Shown piece by piece: positions 62,267 to 64,000 of a stretch of DNA of 64,000 nt. Made by a program: the position numbers and the translations under genes. Source of the DNA: Oscillatoria princeps RMCB-10 (GTDB lineage Bacteria; Cyanobacteriota; Cyanobacteriia; Cyanobacteriales; Oscillatoriaceae); NCBI GenBank assembly GCA_019359235.1, contig JAHHHT010000011.1:62001-126000 (forward strand), in the 5' to 3' direction. Below the pieces are notes generated by a model. The model did not search any database, was not told the origin of the DNA, and saw only the letters and a list, made by a program, of their open reading frames with translations. Position 1 is the stretch's first letter, and each line of letters starts with the position of its first letter.

Positions 62267-63740
62267 CCTGATCCCGCTGATAGACAAGCTGAAACTGCCG
62301 GCTATTTTTCGCCTCCCCCACCAAACCGGCAGCAAATTCCTCAGTGCTCCTCCATCCCGGATGGCGCACATTCAGCAAGATATAATCAAACTCATGAATT
62401 CGCGGCGGGGAGCTGACATTTGTAAAACTCACCACTTGCCGGTGCGTTAAATGCGGCGCAATTTCATGCGCTGTCAGCACACTCCCTCCCGTTTTAATCT
62501 CAGAAATCGCCGATCGCGTCGCTTGCCAGGTATCCAGCTCATCCAGATAAATTGACCCAAAATAACCGTACTTCGCCAGCGCTAAAAACGCTAGCATCGC
62601 CCACAAAAATAGCAACCTGTCCCGATTGTGGAAAATTTTTGGGACAGGCGAGACGCCTGTCCTACATTCAGACGTAGGCACAGGCGTCTCGCCTGTGCTC
62701 AACTTAGCAATCGCCGCCAAAAACAGAAAAGGCAGCACCGGCAGCGAATAGTGCTGCACCAAATTCCGCTGCAATCCCGACTCCGACAGCACATTCAGCG
62801 CCAGCGCAGGAATCGCCCCAATTAAAGGAGCAAAATACCGCGGCGACAGCCCCCAAATCACCGGCAGTGCCAGCAAACCCACATATTCCAAACTCCCGGC
62901 AGAAAACACCTTTCCCAACACCAACCCCGGCTTCAATAGCAAATTGCCAGCAATCTCCAGCACAGAACTTCCCAAATAAGCGTAGCGCCCCACAGCAGCC
63001 GGTTCCCCACCGCTAAAATAAGGTATAATAACTCTGCTAGCAATCAAAAACCAAGCAACACCTGCCGCAATAGCCATCCCCCCGCACAGCCGCCTCCTCT
63101 CAAAAAACAGCAGCCAGACACCTGTCGCCGCCACCGTCAGCGCCAGCACCGCCTTGCACCCCAAAACAAACGCGATCGCAGCCGCAAACAAGCCCGCCCG
63201 ACCCAGCCGAGCTGCTAAAATAGCTCCTAGAAGTGCCGGCACAGCCATCACTTCCGGGTGGAAATCAAACAAATTGGCATTAAACACCAGCGGGTGCAGC
63301 AAATAAACCGCCGCCACCGCCACCCCCTCCCGCTCACTCAACCCCGCATGGCGGGCGATACCCCACACCGGCACAGCCGCAACCGCCAGCGCCCCCGCTT
63401 GCACAGCAAACAGCCAGTGCACGTCAGGATAAATCCTGTACAGCAAAGCCAGCGGATACAGCACCCAAGCCGCGTGATCTCCCAAAATGTGAAACCCGAC
63501 GATCGAGCACACCGGCTGCTTCCCCTGAGAGATCAAATAAACCCCCTGGTCAAAAATCCCCAAATCAAACGCCCCAGATTGAAACAGAGCGTGTCGCAAA
63601 CTGCTGCAGGCAAACAAAATCAGCGCCGCCGCCCCAACCATCCAAGCCACAGCATTTACTTTCACATTTGTCAATACCCATTTGGGAAAATTTTTGCGAA
63701 AATCTCTGCCATCGACGGGGAATTGTTGCATATTGGCCAC
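62229..63740 (-). CDS. DUF2079 family multi-spanning membrane protein
   Basis: A 503-aa protein with about 11 hydrophobic segments and the family pattern FDLGIFDQGVYLISQGKQP, FHILGDHAAWVLYPLALLY, NLFDFHPEVMAVPALL and RNLVQHYSLPVLPFL. These resemble GT-C-type glycosyltransferases in topology, with FD/DH acidic motifs in outside loops; the function is not established. Two foreign stretches are visible. GETPVPTSECRTGVSPVPK (about 62640-62700) is the in-frame translation of two inverted GGACAGGCG repeats, and the last residues SSRVRSG come from the repeat at 62190-62252. ATG 63740 is plausible. Confidence 0.85.
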   Translation of the reverse strand: MANMQQFPVDGRDFRKNFPKWVLTNVKVNAVAWMVGAAALILFACSSLRHALFQSGAFDLGIFDQGVYLISQGKQPVCSIVGFHILGDHAAWVLYPLALLYRIYPDVHWLFAVQAGALAVAAVPVWGIARHAGLSEREGVAVAAVYLLHPLVFNANLFDFHPEVMAVPALLGAILAARLGRAGLFAAAIAFVLGCKAVLALTVAATGVWLLFFERRRLCGGMAIAAGVAWFLIASRVIIPYFSGGEPAAVGRYAYLGSSVLEIAGNLLLKPGLVLGKVFSAGSLEYVGLLALPVIWGLSPRYFAPLIGAIPALALNVLSESGLQRNLVQHYSLPVLPFLFLAAIAKLSTGETPVPTSECRTGVSPVPKIFHNRDRLLFLWAMLAFLALAKYGYFGSIYLDELDTWQATRSAISEIKTGGSVLTAHEIAPHLTHRQVVSFTNVSSPPRIHEFDYILLNVRHPGWRSTEEFAAGLVGEAKNSRQFQLVYQRDQVYLFVSSRVRSG

Positions 63741-63774
63741 TCCGGTAAAAGTTATCAGACTTGCGCACCCTTGA

Positions 63775-63865
63775 GTCTCACTCCCTTTGATCCCCCCTAG
63801 CCCCCCTTAAAAAGGGGGGAAGAATACAAGCCCCCCTTTTTAAGGGGGGTTGGGGGGATCTAAGA
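63775..63865. repeat. Poly-C/poly-G hairpin repeat
   Basis: GATCCCCCCTAGCCCCCC, TTAAAAAGGGGGG, and then its inverted copy ending GGGGGGATC. Same core as in the elements at 15753, 58230 and 60810, here with different flanks. Confidence 0.8.
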
Positions 63866-63952
63866 CTGGAAGTTTTGCGGAAGTCCTAGGTTAGTGAAAA
63901 CGAGTCCCGATAATTTCTTATAGTAGAGTTGCCCTAAAATTGTTAAACAATT

Positions 63953-64000
63953 GTGAAAGCGATTACCCTCCTTGGCTCCACCGGCTCGATCGGCACCCAA
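63953..64000 (+). CDS. dxr: 1-deoxy-D-xylulose 5-phosphate reductoisomerase (N-terminus only)
   Basis: The last 16 codons of the window read (M)KAITLLGSTGSIGTQ from a GTG at 63953. This is the NADPH-binding start of DXR, the second enzyme of the MEP isoprenoid pathway (GSTGSIG is invariant). The rest lies beyond the window edge. Confidence 0.9.
   Translation, partial: MKAITLLGSTGSIGTQ

Overview
The window is chromosomal DNA from a cyanobacterium, most likely a filamentous, repeat-rich one. Photosynthesis and plastid-type genes support this (psbX, a high-light-inducible protein, ycf66, ycf21/chorismate lyase, YggT/ycf19-type). So do the cyanobactin genes, the large cyanobacteria-specific membrane protein and the very dense families of short palindromic repeats. 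I cannot name the genus from sequence alone.

Layout. 1-7.5 kb: the end of a VapC-like PIN toxin gene, purL interrupted by a full-length intein with a LAGLIDADG domain, purF, and chorismate lyase. 7.5-16 kb: a decayed Rpn/DUF4351 gene, an unusual exonuclease-RecQ-UvrD triple fusion, a WD40 protein of 13 nearly identical 126-bp repeats, and a 15-copy 21-bp minisatellite. 16.4-26.8 kb: a hicBA pair whose hicA has ATA where its start codon should be, tRNA-Leu(GAG), accC, yggT, psbX, ycf66, two TolB-like lipoproteins, an HtrA-like protease with PPC domains, hli, sdhB and a Uma2 protein. 26.9-34.2 kb (minus strand): a complete three-gene pPIWI_RE island (REase/zinc protein, DinG-type helicase, PIWI protein), a predicted defence system. 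34.6-46 kb: RDD protein, rpmG, rpsR, rnr, a giant multi-spanning membrane protein and two tandem PlsC-like acyltransferases.

46.7-62 kb is the most interesting part, a RiPP (ribosomal peptide) locus. It has three PatA/PatG-family cyanobactin proteases, PatB-like and PatC-like small proteins (plus a third gene fusing a PatC-like end to a sugar-binding-like domain), and seven short cyanobactin precursor peptides that all end in PFAGDDAE but have different cores. In its middle, 11 bases after the second protease, lies a LigA-fold small protein followed by an OphMA/SonM-type alpha-N-methyltransferase, which is the signature of a split borosin pathway. No YcaO heterocyclase or prenyltransferase gene is visible here. 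The arrangement suggests one locus making proline-ended macrocyclic peptides and a backbone N-methylated peptide, possibly sharing proteases. Six of the precursors lie in duplicated cassettes, several followed by 3' remnants of one RAYT-type transposase, which points to how the array grows. The window closes with a DUF2079 membrane protein and the first codons of dxr.

Throughout, palindromic repeats and MITE-like elements fill the intergenic spaces and in several places have entered coding sequences in frame.
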